Shown piece after piece: positions 25,599 to 33,068 of a stretch of DNA of 64,000 nucleotides. The DNA lies in the NCBI RefSeq assembly GCF_000255655.1, contig NZ_JH636435.1:932209-996208 (forward strand), read 5' to 3'. Position 1 is the first letter of the stretch; each line of letters opens with the position of its first letter. The position numbers and the translations under genes are program-made. The DNA is from Schlesneria paludicola DSM 18645 (GTDB lineage: Bacteria; Planctomycetota; Planctomycetia; Planctomycetales; Planctomycetaceae). The notes under the pieces are model-generated. The model ran no database searches and was not told where the DNA came from. It worked only from the letters and a program-made list of their open reading frames with translations.

Positions 25599-26435
25599 TC
25601 AGTTTCCGAGCAGCCAACGGGTGAACCCGACAGCCTTCAAACCTTCTTCAGCCAACGCCTGGCTGACCGTCTTCGAATCGTCCTTCGCGAACAATTGGAA
25701 GTTGAGCACACCTTGTTCCGCGTAATACGTTTTCATCCGGCCATCGACGATTTTTTCGACGATGTTGGCGGGCTTTCCCGAAGCGGCCGCTTCGGCGCTT
25801 AACCGAGTTCGCTCGGCAGCGACATCCGCAGCGGGAAGCTCTTCGTGAAGAGCAACCAACGGCTTGAGGGCGACGACGTGCATTGCAACATCGCGCAGCA
25901 CGCCTGCTGTTTTCTTGTCGCCGCTGGCACGGAACAGAGCGCCGGCCTTGCCGTCGTGATGCGCATAAGCTCCGGCAGGGCCATCCACTCGCAAGACGCG
26001 AGCAAGTACCATCTTTTCACGAATCTTGCCGACAACTTCTTCGAGCAATTCGCCGAGTGTTGTACCAGGCCGATCGGGAGCAGGCTGAGCGAGCAATGCT
26101 TCTGGGGTGGCGGCGCCTGGCCCTTCGAGCAACTGCTTCACACATTGATCGGCCAGGAACAGGAAATCGTCAGCCTTGGCGACCGGAGCCGATTCGCATT
26201 GCAGTTCGATCATTGCCGCGTGCGAGCCATCTGCCGCAACGGCGACCCGAATCAAGCCTTCGCTCGTGGCGTTCTCGGCGCGCTTGAGCGTCACCTTCTT
26301 GTTCGATTCTTTCAGAATCTCAATCGCACGCTGCGGATCGCCTTGAGCCTCCGTGAGCGCCCGTTTGACTTCCATCATCGGCAAATTGGTCAGATCACGC
26401 AGTTCTTTGACTGCCTGAGCGGTGATCTCGGCCAT
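25599..26435 (-). CDS. tsf: Translation elongation factor Ts
   Basis: A 278-residue EF-Ts, the guanine nucleotide exchange factor for EF-Tu. The N-terminal UBA-like domain MAEITAQAVKELRDLTNLPM ends in MMEVKRALTEAQGDPQRAIEIL, where family members usually have TGAGMMDCKKAL. The core contains the EF-Tu-contact region ENATSEGLIRVAV and later VAMHVVALKPL. The C-terminal part holds IVEKIVDGRMKTYYAEQGVLN. The start at 26435 is favoured by GAGGAG 9 bases upstream. The earlier in-frame GTG at 26444 overlaps that site. The TNLPMM substitution in the EF-Tu binding motif fits planctomycete EF-Ts. The gene lies 320 bases after rpsB, a long gap for this operon. Confidence 0.96.
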   Translation of the reverse strand: MAEITAQAVKELRDLTNLPMMEVKRALTEAQGDPQRAIEILKESNKKVTLKRAENATSEGLIRVAVAADGSHAAMIELQCESAPVAKADDFLFLADQCVKQLLEGPGAATPEALLAQPAPDRPGTTLGELLEEVVGKIREKMVLARVLRVDGPAGAYAHHDGKAGALFRASGDKKTAGVLRDVAMHVVALKPLVALHEELPAADVAAERTRLSAEAAASGKPANIVEKIVDGRMKTYYAEQGVLNFQLFAKDDSKTVSQALAEEGLKAVGFTRWLLGN

Positions 26436-26755
26436 GACTATCACTCCTCATTTGAACACTGAATGGCACTGGGAAACGACGACCGCTCGGGTCATCTGCA
26501 TAGGACGGATGTCGAGGGGACGAGACTTCTACAGCCACAAAACTTACAGCCACAAAACAATTGTCGTGCAACTCTGCGGTCTCGGCAACGCATCATCCAC
26601 GCGAACAGTGTAGCAGAAATACGACACCCGACCGCGTGAATGTAAGACTCCCCAACAACACCGGGAGGACTCGCTCGACAAGTGATTTCACTCGTCAAGC
26701 AGAGTCCTCGGTGGTTTTCTCGTGACGCACGTCACCCGCAAAATCGATCGTAAAA
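26436..26755. other. rpsB-tsf intergenic region with repeat and long hairpin
   Basis: 320 bases between rpsB and tsf, unusually long for this pair. It contains the stem-loop at 26659-26713 and a tandem 14-15 base repeat TACAGCCACAAAAC at 26530-26543 and 26545-26558 (period 15). No convincing gene. A tsf promoter or an attenuator is likely here. Confidence 0.6.
26659..26713 (-). terminator. Long stem-loop after rpsB
   Basis: Outer arms 26659-26672 and 26702-26713 pair through GAGGACTC/GAGTCCTC and CACC/GGTG with a two-base bulge. An inner stem (26673-26684 with 26689-26700) continues it with two mismatches. It begins 43 bases past the rpsB stop on the minus strand. The T-rich tract is better on the plus side (GGTTTTCT), so it could be bidirectional. 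Likely a terminator or attenuator separating rpsB from tsf. Confidence 0.5.
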
Positions 26756-27505
26756 TTACGATTGGATCGACGGACGAGCCTTGTATTGCTCTTCGAGCGG
26801 TTGCTCGACTTCTTCCTTCGGAACCTGATTGCGGCCTTCGGCGATCGCATCGGTCAGGTGCTTCAGAACCAACTGAATCGAACGAATGCTGTCGTCGTTA
26901 CCGGGGATTGGCAGATCGACGTCATCGGGATTGCAATCGGTATCGAGCAGTGCGATGACCTTGATTCCGACCAGATGAGCTTCATGAACGACGTTGTGCT
27001 CTTTCTTGGGATCCACAACGATGATTGCTTCGGGCAATCGATTCATCAGCCGCAAACCATTGATATTGCGAAGCATCTTGCGGTGCTCTCGCAACAACTT
27101 GGATTGCATCTTCTTCGAATAGGTGTTGATGTCACCCGACGAGAAGATTTGATCGAGCTCTTCCAATCGCTTCATGCGAGTTCGCATGGTCCGGAAGTTG
27201 GTGAAGATTCCACCCAACCAGCGGTAATCAACGAAGGGCATGTTGACCGACGTCGCACAATCGCGAATCGTTTCAGCCGCTTGCTTTTTCGTACCACAGA
27301 ACAGAACCAAGCTGCCCTGGGACGCCACTTTGTGCAGGTACTTCTTCGCGCGCAACAAGCCGCGAATCGTTTCCTTAATATCAATGATGTGGATGAGATT
27401 GCGGCGACCATAAATGTAAGGCCGCATTTTGGGGTTCCAACGGCTCGTCCGATGGCCGTAATGAATACCCGCTTCCAGAAAATCTTTCACCACAATTTCT
27501 GACAC
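26756..27505 (-). CDS. rpsB: 30S ribosomal protein S2
   Basis: A 249-residue ribosomal protein S2. Marks: [31 protein letters not shown] at the N-terminus, then [27 protein letters not shown] and [19 protein letters not shown], all typical of the family, with the [20 protein letters not shown] motif. The start is a GTG at 27505 (VSEIVVKD), chosen because GGAGGAG lies about 9 bases upstream and because the longer frame to 27604 encodes no S2-like sequence. First gene of rpsB-tsf-pyrH. A small hairpin at 27572-27592 lies in its leader. Confidence 0.97.
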   Translation of the reverse strand: MSEIVVKDFLEAGIHYGHRTSRWNPKMRPYIYGRRNLIHIIDIKETIRGLLRAKKYLHKVASQGSLVLFCGTKKQAAETIRDCATSVNMPFVDYRWLGGIFTNFRTMRTRMKRLEELDQIFSSGDINTYSKKMQSKLLREHRKMLRNINGLRLMNRLPEAIIVVDPKKEHNVVHEAHLVGIKVIALLDTDCNPDDVDLPIPGNDDSIRSIQLVLKHLTDAIAEGRNQVPKEEVEQPLEEQYKARPSIQS

Positions 27506-27571
27506 GTTGCCGACTCCTCCACGCAAAATGAGCGGGTTCCAGAATCTGATCCTGATTGTTTCAACGATCTG

Positions 27572-27592
27572 ACTCCGCAGAAATTGCGGAGT
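27572..27592 (-). promoter_or_regulatory. Hairpin in the rpsB leader
   Basis: Perfect 8-bp stem ACTCCGCA/TGCGGAGT (27572-27579 with 27585-27592), five-base loop, 67 bases ahead of the rpsB GTG. Could be part of an S2-binding autoregulatory leader. Only the base pairing is seen. Confidence 0.35.
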
Positions 27593-27789
27593 TACCCAAG
27601 GCACGCATCGTAACGGCAGGGTTTAATTGCGTCAAATGATCGCAACTTACGACTGACGAAGTGATTGATAAACCCGTGCGACCCGACGTGCCTGCGAAAC
27701 CAATGGTGAGCAAACCGAACGTCAGCAATGAGCCACGCCACACTGACAGTGCTCTGCGACGGCCCGCGCAAATGAAGAATCTCGACCGT

Positions 27790-27904
27790 AAAAAAATAGG
27801 CCCTCAGGACTGGATTAGATCCTGAGGGCGCTGCATGTGTGTCCGAGGTTTGAATGATTCCGGCGAATGACGATCCATCGTTTACTGACACACAGAAAAT
27901 GAAT
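27790..27904 (-). ncRNA. Candidate small RNA ending in a strong terminator
   Basis: A possible transcript of about 110 nt. At its 3' end is a textbook terminator: 10-bp stem GCCCTCAGGA/TCCTGAGGGC (27800-27809 with 27820-27829), then a seven-T tract (A-run at 27790-27796 on plus). Upstream, TTGACA (27938-27933) and CATAAT (27916-27911) are separated by 16 bases and predict a start near 27904. Within the transcript TGTGTGTC (27836-27843) can pair with GACACACA (27887-27894), giving an outer stem. A 24-codon ORF from 27878 overlaps the terminator and looks accidental. Alternatively, the hairpin terminates the BBP7 message, whose stop is 280 bases upstream. Confidence 0.5.
27793..27829 (-). terminator. 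Rho-independent terminator upstream of rpsB
   Basis: Ten-bp GC-rich perfect stem (27800-27809 with 27820-27829), ten-base loop, immediately followed on the minus strand by CTATTTTTTT. It ends either the candidate small RNA or read-through from the BBP7 gene, and would keep it out of rpsB. Confidence 0.85.
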
Positions 27905-27910
27905 GGGCGG

Positions 27911-27938
27911 ATTATGGCGACTCGAATTCGACTGTCAA
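27911..27938 (-). promoter_or_regulatory. Sigma70-like promoter for candidate small RNA
   Basis: On the minus strand, a perfect TTGACA (27938-27933) and CATAAT (27916-27911, one mismatch from TATAAT) with a 16-base spacer. It is the best promoter match I noticed in the window. There is no protein gene before the terminator at 27829. Confidence 0.55.
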
Positions 27939-28108
27939 CCGTGAATTCAAGAATTTCGAGAATCCGCGCTGTTTCGCCTCGTCGCCATCCCCTGTTCGTT
28001 TCGATCTCGTGCGAATTGCCTCGACATGTTCAGATTTGACGCAAGCGGCAAGCCCACGTCCCCAGGCGTCGCGACTTGCCGACGCCCAATCCTCGGAGGC
28101 AAACACTC

Positions 28109-29845
28109 TTAGTACTTCCACTCCACCCCGATGTTAAACATCGAGTTGTAGTAATTCGATTTCTCGCGATTCAACTGAGGAGTGTTAGGCCACTGATTCC
28201 AGATAATCGCATTCTGCGGCCGGTAAACATCACCGAGGAACAGGAATGTGTAACCACCTGTCAGCGTCGCCTGCTCGAACAGTTCCATTTTATTGAGGTA
28301 AGGAATCAAATTGAAGATCGGCACCTTGAAGTTAATCTGCTGCTCGAACATTGGCGACATCGAGGTCGTCGTCTGGCGATTGACGAAGGACGTTGTGGAG
28401 GGATCGTTCGGCATTACCGGAACGGTATTGGGGGTAATGATGTTGAACGCGTTCCCAATCCCATAGCCGTTAACCTGACGATTCGAGACGTTCGCCAGTG
28501 CCCCCCCCTTGGTCTGCGTCCACAACTGGAACTTCTTCCCACCCATGTCGATGCGGAAGCCAATTTCAGGACCGGCCATATCCCCGACCGTGATCGAATT
28601 CAAGTGCGAGTGGAGGACATTGGGGCTATCGAATCCCGTCTGGAAGCTTGAAGGCGTCAGATACCCGACCCCTGACCCCGAGGTACCGCCCGTTCCCCCT
28701 GATGAGGTCGAACTGCCAGTACTTGACCCCGAGCCACCGCCCGAACTGATGGTATAACCCATACCACTGTCATAGGCGTCGAAGCTGAAACCTTCTTGAA
28801 GCCGAATATACTTGGCACCGGCAGTCGGACGGATCTTGATCTGCCCCCGCTCGTAGATCGAATTGAAATACCAGTCCGCATTACCACCCGCCAGCCTGGA
28901 AACAAAGTCGATATGAACCCCCATGTCATACCCAATGACAGCACCGTCATTGAGCTTTCCATCGAGTGAGGTTCCATCAGTATCAGCCCCCGCCAGCGGC
29001 AGCCCAAACCACGCATGCAAGTGTGACTGTGCGTTGTAATTGCGGTAGTCGTTGGCGTTCAGGTTGAGTAATGGATCATCCAGCCCAAACGAGGACCGCG
29101 ATTGGCCTTGAGCGAAGGCCGACATGACGAAGCCGGTACCATCCGGATTGTCCCACCCGAACGTCCCTCGAACGCCCGAGGTGTAGAATGGATCCGACAA
29201 AATCCCCGTATCAAAGGACGGAAAAATCGTCGGTGTACCCGTCGTTCCACTCCCCGTTCCGCCGGAACCGCCAGTCGAGCCCCCTGAACTCGTCGAGCCC
29301 GCAGAACGGACAGGACCAGTCCCTGGCGGCGTCTGGTTGTACTGAGTCGGAATCGTCGACGTGTTGGAATTTGTCCCTGACGTCGTCGATGACGAGGTCG
29401 TCGACGAACTCGTGCTCGTTATGATGTTCGTTCCATACTTTGCCTCATCCGACAACGGATTGACATTCGTCGCACCGATCGGCCACGTCTTCGGCTTGGA
29501 TGGCTTACCCATCAAGGCCTCGACCGTTAAATAATACTCACGGTTGCCCTGGAATATTTTGTTGTACCAGAACCCGCTCTCGTAAACAGTGGAGTCAACG
29601 GGTGGCCCTGCAAAGGGCGACACGTTGGGCCACTGATTCGCTCCAGGTGGATACCCCACAGCCCCATAGGCCTGTGGTTGCACCGGGCCATACGGCATCG
29701 TGTACGGTGCCGGTAGCATCCCCATGCCCACTTGGTCTGGATTGCCGTTGGATTTCATTCCAGGCGGCTGCGCATTAGCAACATTCGCTGTTGCCAACGC
29801 CAGACATCCACTCGTAATTGCCGCCAACCAGTGCCGTGTCCGCAT
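28109..29845 (-). CDS. BBP7-type outer membrane beta-barrel protein
   Basis: A 578-residue secreted protein (signal MRTRHWLAAITSGCLALATA with cleavage after NVANA). The fold reads as the BBP7 planctomycete outer-membrane beta-barrel family: FWYNKIFQGNREYYLTVEAL near the start, GVRGTFGWDNPDGTGFVMSAF, GYDMGVHIDFV, alternating aromatic strands, and a C-terminal strand ending FNIGVEWKY with a terminal aromatic, as for BAM-assembled barrels. Low-complexity Ser/Thr/Gly stretches at about residues 144-165, 181-205 and 367-393 are probably long surface loops. The N-terminal 25-80 region is Pro/Gly/Tyr-rich. AGGGA lies 7 bases before the ATG. Function (pore or adhesin) is unknown. Confidence 0.82.
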   Translation of the reverse strand: MRTRHWLAAITSGCLALATANVANAQPPGMKSNGNPDQVGMGMLPAPYTMPYGPVQPQAYGAVGYPPGANQWPNVSPFAGPPVDSTVYESGFWYNKIFQGNREYYLTVEALMGKPSKPKTWPIGATNVNPLSDEAKYGTNIITSTSSSTTSSSTTSGTNSNTSTIPTQYNQTPPGTGPVRSAGSTSSGGSTGGSGGTGSGTTGTPTIFPSFDTGILSDPFYTSGVRGTFGWDNPDGTGFVMSAFAQGQSRSSFGLDDPLLNLNANDYRNYNAQSHLHAWFGLPLAGADTDGTSLDGKLNDGAVIGYDMGVHIDFVSRLAGGNADWYFNSIYERGQIKIRPTAGAKYIRLQEGFSFDAYDSGMGYTISSGGGSGSSTGSSTSSGGTGGTSGSGVGYLTPSSFQTGFDSPNVLHSHLNSITVGDMAGPEIGFRIDMGGKKFQLWTQTKGGALANVSNRQVNGYGIGNAFNIITPNTVPVMPNDPSTTSFVNRQTTTSMSPMFEQQINFKVPIFNLIPYLNKMELFEQATLTGGYTFLFLGDVYRPQNAIIWNQWPNTPQLNREKSNYYNSMFNIGVEWKY

Positions 29846-30152
29846 CAGTCGTTCCCTGACTCTGAACGCCGTGAACTCGGAACAAAGTCCGTTTCGTCTC
29901 CGAATCGGGAAGCCCGTTCTCCGCTTCCTGATTCAACGATGACTCAACAGGCGCAGTGATCTGCGCTTAGCGGAAGTATCGGCGTGGTGGCCTGGTAAAC
30001 TGTACCGAAGATCTGGGTTGTATCGAGAATTCGGCTTTTTCCGAATTGCGTGAGTCTACCGGAACACTGCTTCGGCCAAATCCGCCGCAGGCAACACACT
30101 CGGTGGCTCGGCCCATTTCTGATCGTGATTCGAGCCGACGGCCGATCGCGGC
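29846..30152. other. Intergenic region upstream of BBP7 gene
   Basis: About 300 bases between the end of the GT4 gene and the BBP7 start on the same strand. It holds a small hairpin, GCGCAG-TGAT-CTGCGC at 29951-29966. The BBP7 promoter should be here. I found no coding signal. Confidence 0.5.
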
Positions 30153-31421
30153 CTATCCCTGCAAATGACGTATGGTTGCGCTCGCTAGTGTCGTCAGGTC
30201 GTGATTTCTTCGCACTCCCTCGTAGCCTCGATTCGCCAAATCCGTCCGCAATGAACGGTCCTGTAGAATGTCCCAAAGCCTGTCGGCAATGGAATCCGGA
30301 TCCTCGGGCTCTGCGAGCAGGCCGCCCCCTGTTGACTGAATCAACTCCGGTAGTGCCGCGTGGCGAGGCAGAACGACGGGCAGCCCGTTGGCCCAGGCTT
30401 CGAGAACATAGAGGCCTTTGGGTTCCTGAAAACGAGCGGGGACGCTGAAGACATCCAGCGATTTATAGAACGCGACCTTCTCGGCGTGAGTCGCGGGGCT
30501 TCCGATGTACTCGAAGGCATCGCCTAATGGCTCAGCCAATCGGCAAATCTTGCGGAAGTAGGCCTCGTTCTGCTTGCCGAGGTATCCACCCGTTCGCAAG
30601 CGAATATCGGGAATTCTCTTCTTCAGGCGAAGCACGCTGTCGACGATCAAATCGAAGCCTTTTTCGGGACAAATTCGAGCAAAGTACCCGACTGTCGGCG
30701 GACTTCCGAGCTGACTCTTGGGCCGTCCATCGTGATTCGCACAATCCACCGCCAAGGGCAGCTCGATAAATCGATTGCGCGGCAGGTCCAGATATTGGGA
30801 CATGTAATCCGCGTAGAATCGACTATGGACAATATATCCGTCGAATTCCGCCGCCCGCTCCTTTAAGCGCGACATCACCAACGATCGATGTGGCTCGACT
30901 AATCCATCGAGAAACACATCGTCCCCCTGCAAGACGCAATAGACCCTTCCCGCGTAACGCTGCCTCAAAGCCCTCAATGATCCGACAAGCAACGAATTGC
31001 TAAAACAGACGACATCGGGCTTTAGCTGGCCGACAAAGTCCGCCAGTTCGTCGACGGCCTGCCGGTGTGGCCCGCTTTCGCCGAGTAGCATGGTGGCAGT
31101 CATGCTGCCCAGTTCCGCAGCGTCATTACTTACTCCTCCTCGCGTCGCAAGTTGGATCAGCCAAGGCGAATCCAGCCAATGCGTCATGAAACGAGGCAGC
31201 CTCCCCCAGAATGGCACATGATCATTGAGGTAAGTATTGATGCCACCAAAAAAAAGAGGCGACGACGTTTGATTTTCTTCGTCAACGCGGATCGGCGTAT
31301 AAAGAGGTATCAGCGAGACTTCCGTTCCGGCCTGATGAAGGGCGCGAGCCCAGGTGTTGTCGTGCATACACGACCCGCAGAACATCCCCGCCCCGCCCGC
31401 CGTGATGATCGCCAGATGCAT
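30153..31421 (-). CDS. Glycosyltransferase family 4
   Basis: A 422-residue GT4/GT-B retaining glycosyltransferase, transferring a sugar from a nucleotide donor, probably cytoplasmic or membrane-peripheral. The N-terminal domain starts MHLAIITAGGAGMFCGSCMH, with the Gly-rich acceptor loop and an unusual nearby Cys pair. The C-terminal donor domain has PTVGYFARICPEKGFDLIVD and the EX7E-type region in VFSVPARFQEPKGLYVLEAW, where the two Glu residues of the motif are PEPKG-type and EAWANG. Ends DLTTLASATIRHLQG. Acceptor is unknown. It stands alone, 300 bases from either neighbour. Confidence 0.9.
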   Translation of the reverse strand: MHLAIITAGGAGMFCGSCMHDNTWARALHQAGTEVSLIPLYTPIRVDEENQTSSPLFFGGINTYLNDHVPFWGRLPRFMTHWLDSPWLIQLATRGGVSNDAAELGSMTATMLLGESGPHRQAVDELADFVGQLKPDVVCFSNSLLVGSLRALRQRYAGRVYCVLQGDDVFLDGLVEPHRSLVMSRLKERAAEFDGYIVHSRFYADYMSQYLDLPRNRFIELPLAVDCANHDGRPKSQLGSPPTVGYFARICPEKGFDLIVDSVLRLKKRIPDIRLRTGGYLGKQNEAYFRKICRLAEPLGDAFEYIGSPATHAEKVAFYKSLDVFSVPARFQEPKGLYVLEAWANGLPVVLPRHAALPELIQSTGGGLLAEPEDPDSIADRLWDILQDRSLRTDLANRGYEGVRRNHDLTTLASATIRHLQG

Positions 31422-31722
31422 TTCAGCTCATTCCGAATCCAGCCGCCGTCAGTTCAACCTTCACAAATAAGCTTAGGCGCGCGCGGAAGAAAAAACGACC
31501 TGGGCGACCGCAGGAAAGAAACAGAGGCCAGCGCCACAATACGAACACTCAACCAACCGGCCGCACGCTAAAAGCGAATCGGCCAAAATTAACACCGATC
31601 GCGGACCCGCTGAAGAGCTCTGAACCATTGAGGCGGCGCAAGAACGCGCGCGATGGACATGAGTGGACCGCGGACCGAGCCCGGCGGGCAATCTCAGAAC
31701 GTCGCACGTCCTGTGTAGGGCC
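31422..31722. other. Intergenic region between GT4 and DUF1559 genes
   Basis: About 300 bases of GC-rich sequence on the minus-strand side between the second DUF1559 gene and the GT4 gene. I see no gene, repeat or clear terminator in it. Confidence 0.5.
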
Positions 31723-32664
31723 TCATTCGTTTCGATCGCTGGGCAATTCACCATCGGCACGGTGCGCCATGTTCCTGAGGACCTTTGCATCAATCGATTT
31801 GCTGACCGATCGCGCAACACCGTCCCCCATCACGACGTTAAAGACGTCCGCATGCTGGCTGCTCGGCCCGCCAACCAGTTCGTGCTGCCCCTCAAGATTC
31901 GCCAGTTCATTCCTGAGAGTGCTGACATCATTTACTTGAACGGTTCCCGGATGCAGCTCATACCGAACATTGGCTTCATCAGCGCCTGCCACGCCTGTAT
32001 TCTCTAATTTCCGGATGACAGCGTTGCCCAGTGACGCGCGGGTTCCCGAGGCCCAACTGAGCAGCCCACCCCAGCGCCCGACCGTCTCCATCACATAGGC
32101 CGTGTGGGAAAACCCATCGGAAATCTGATCTTCATCGATCGAGCTATTCAAGAACAAGACGCCGTTTTGATTCATGTCGATGGGGGCTTCAAAATCGTGA
32201 TGAACTCCACGATACGACGACCCCGCGAGCGTCGCGAGATTCGCCGGGCAAATCAAAGTGGGAAACATGTGTCCAGACGCATCGCTGTTGGCCTTGTCGT
32301 AGACCGATTTCGTAAAGTCGAATCGACGAAATGTATTTTGCTGTTCCATGAATGGCAGAATCTGAACCAGCCACCCCATGTGGTATCCGCCGTCGGCCAC
32401 CGACTTGATCGGCCCCGAATTATTCACAGAGCCTGATGGCAGAACGCGATGCGTCATCATGTAATTGTTAAGTGCCACGCCGATTTGCATCAGGTTGCTT
32501 TTGCACTGATTTCGCCGCGCCGACTCCCGCACCTGTTGAACCGCAGGCAGCAACATCGAAATCAGCAGGACCATTATGACAACGACAGCCAGCAGTTCGA
32601 TCATGGTCAACCCAGATCGTCGAGACAGACTTCGCGAACCCGATTCTGCCGCAACTTTCTGCAT
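31723..32664 (-). CDS. DUF1559 pseudopilin-like protein
   Basis: A 313-residue DUF1559 protein. The prepilin-like N-terminus is SRRSGLTMIELLAVVVIMVLL, where the glycine before the hydrophobic helix and the Glu at +5 are kept but the usual GFTLIE is GLTMIE. Then the signature LLPAVQQVRESARRNQCKSN. The C-terminus includes a SSQHADVFNVVMGDGVAR motif, the DUF1559 H-X9-DG region. The start at 32664 is well supported by AGGAG 9 bases upstream. The longer frame to 32769 has no such site. Membrane-anchored through its N-terminal helix. Divergent from the lipoprotein gene across a region with a tandem repeat. Confidence 0.9.
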   Translation of the reverse strand: MQKVAAESGSRSLSRRSGLTMIELLAVVVIMVLLISMLLPAVQQVRESARRNQCKSNLMQIGVALNNYMMTHRVLPSGSVNNSGPIKSVADGGYHMGWLVQILPFMEQQNTFRRFDFTKSVYDKANSDASGHMFPTLICPANLATLAGSSYRGVHHDFEAPIDMNQNGVLFLNSSIDEDQISDGFSHTAYVMETVGRWGGLLSWASGTRASLGNAVIRKLENTGVAGADEANVRYELHPGTVQVNDVSTLRNELANLEGQHELVGGPSSQHADVFNVVMGDGVARSVSKSIDAKVLRNMAHRADGELPSDRNE

Positions 32665-33068
32665 GAAATTCGCTCCTGTCGCTCGATGGAGTTCCGTTGA
32701 CACCACGAGCAGACTGCCGAAATCAAGGACGACAACCACCCCTGCACATTGGATGTCACGACGATTCAACGTTCCAAACAGTTTTCAACGCTCCGAACAG
32801 TTTGGCCCGCTTTATGCGTATCCTACTCTGGCCGTTGTTCCAGCGTCTGCCGTGAGCGAAGTGACTGGAGAAAGTGTAAAGACATTCCTTCTCTCTTGAC
32901 ACTCAGACGATCATTTAAAATCGAGTCTGCAATGCGATTGGATTCATCTTGTTGAGTTCGGCAGATTCAGCTAGTTTCTCGGCCTCTCGTCCAATCTTCA
33001 CATCCATTCAGTTCGCCCGCCTGTCATTGCCTGACAGAATCTGGCTATTTCCTCGTTGGGATTCCGGT
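32665..33068. other. Divergent region with 19-bp tandem repeat
   Basis: About 400 bases between the DUF1559 gene and the lipoprotein gene. Contains the tandem repeat at 32766-32803 and a TTGACA at 32896-32901 followed by an AT-rich stretch (ATTTAAAATC), which could be part of the lipoprotein promoter although the spacing to a -10 is not ideal. Confidence 0.5.
32766..32803. repeat. Tandem 19-bp direct repeat
   Basis: Two adjacent 19-base units at 32766-32784 and 32785-32803, TCAACGTTCCAAACAGTTT and TCAACGCTCCGAACAGTTT, differ at two positions. They lie in the divergent region between the DUF1559 and lipoprotein genes, about 100 bases from the DUF1559 start. A possible paired operator for a dimeric regulator, or a simple slippage duplication. 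Confidence 0.75.

Larger units (their letters stand above)
27506..28108. other. Region upstream of rpsB: leader, candidate sRNA and BBP7 3' end
   Basis: About 600 bases without a convincing gene. From left to right: the rpsB leader with an 8-bp hairpin (27572-27592), the candidate small RNA (27790-27904) and its promoter (27911-27938), then sequence reaching the stop of the BBP7 gene at 28109, in which I see nothing. Confidence 0.6.

Noticed and set aside
26492-26698. 68-codon frame in the rpsB-tsf spacer encoding FCGCKFCGC
   Set aside because: The Cys repeat derives from the 15-base DNA repeat, with no start site or support. Unlikely to be translated.
27804-27878. 24-codon frame inside the candidate small RNA
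   Set aside because: It runs into the terminator stem and has no ribosome site, so it is treated as accidental.
27854-28121. Open frames on both strands between the candidate sRNA and the BBP7 gene
   Set aside because: No signal or motif, no ribosome site, and low-quality composition. They look like chance frames.
32896-32921. TTGACA with TAAAAT upstream of the lipoprotein gene
   Set aside because: The spacing is 14 bases, too short for a good promoter. Mentioned only as part of the intergenic note.
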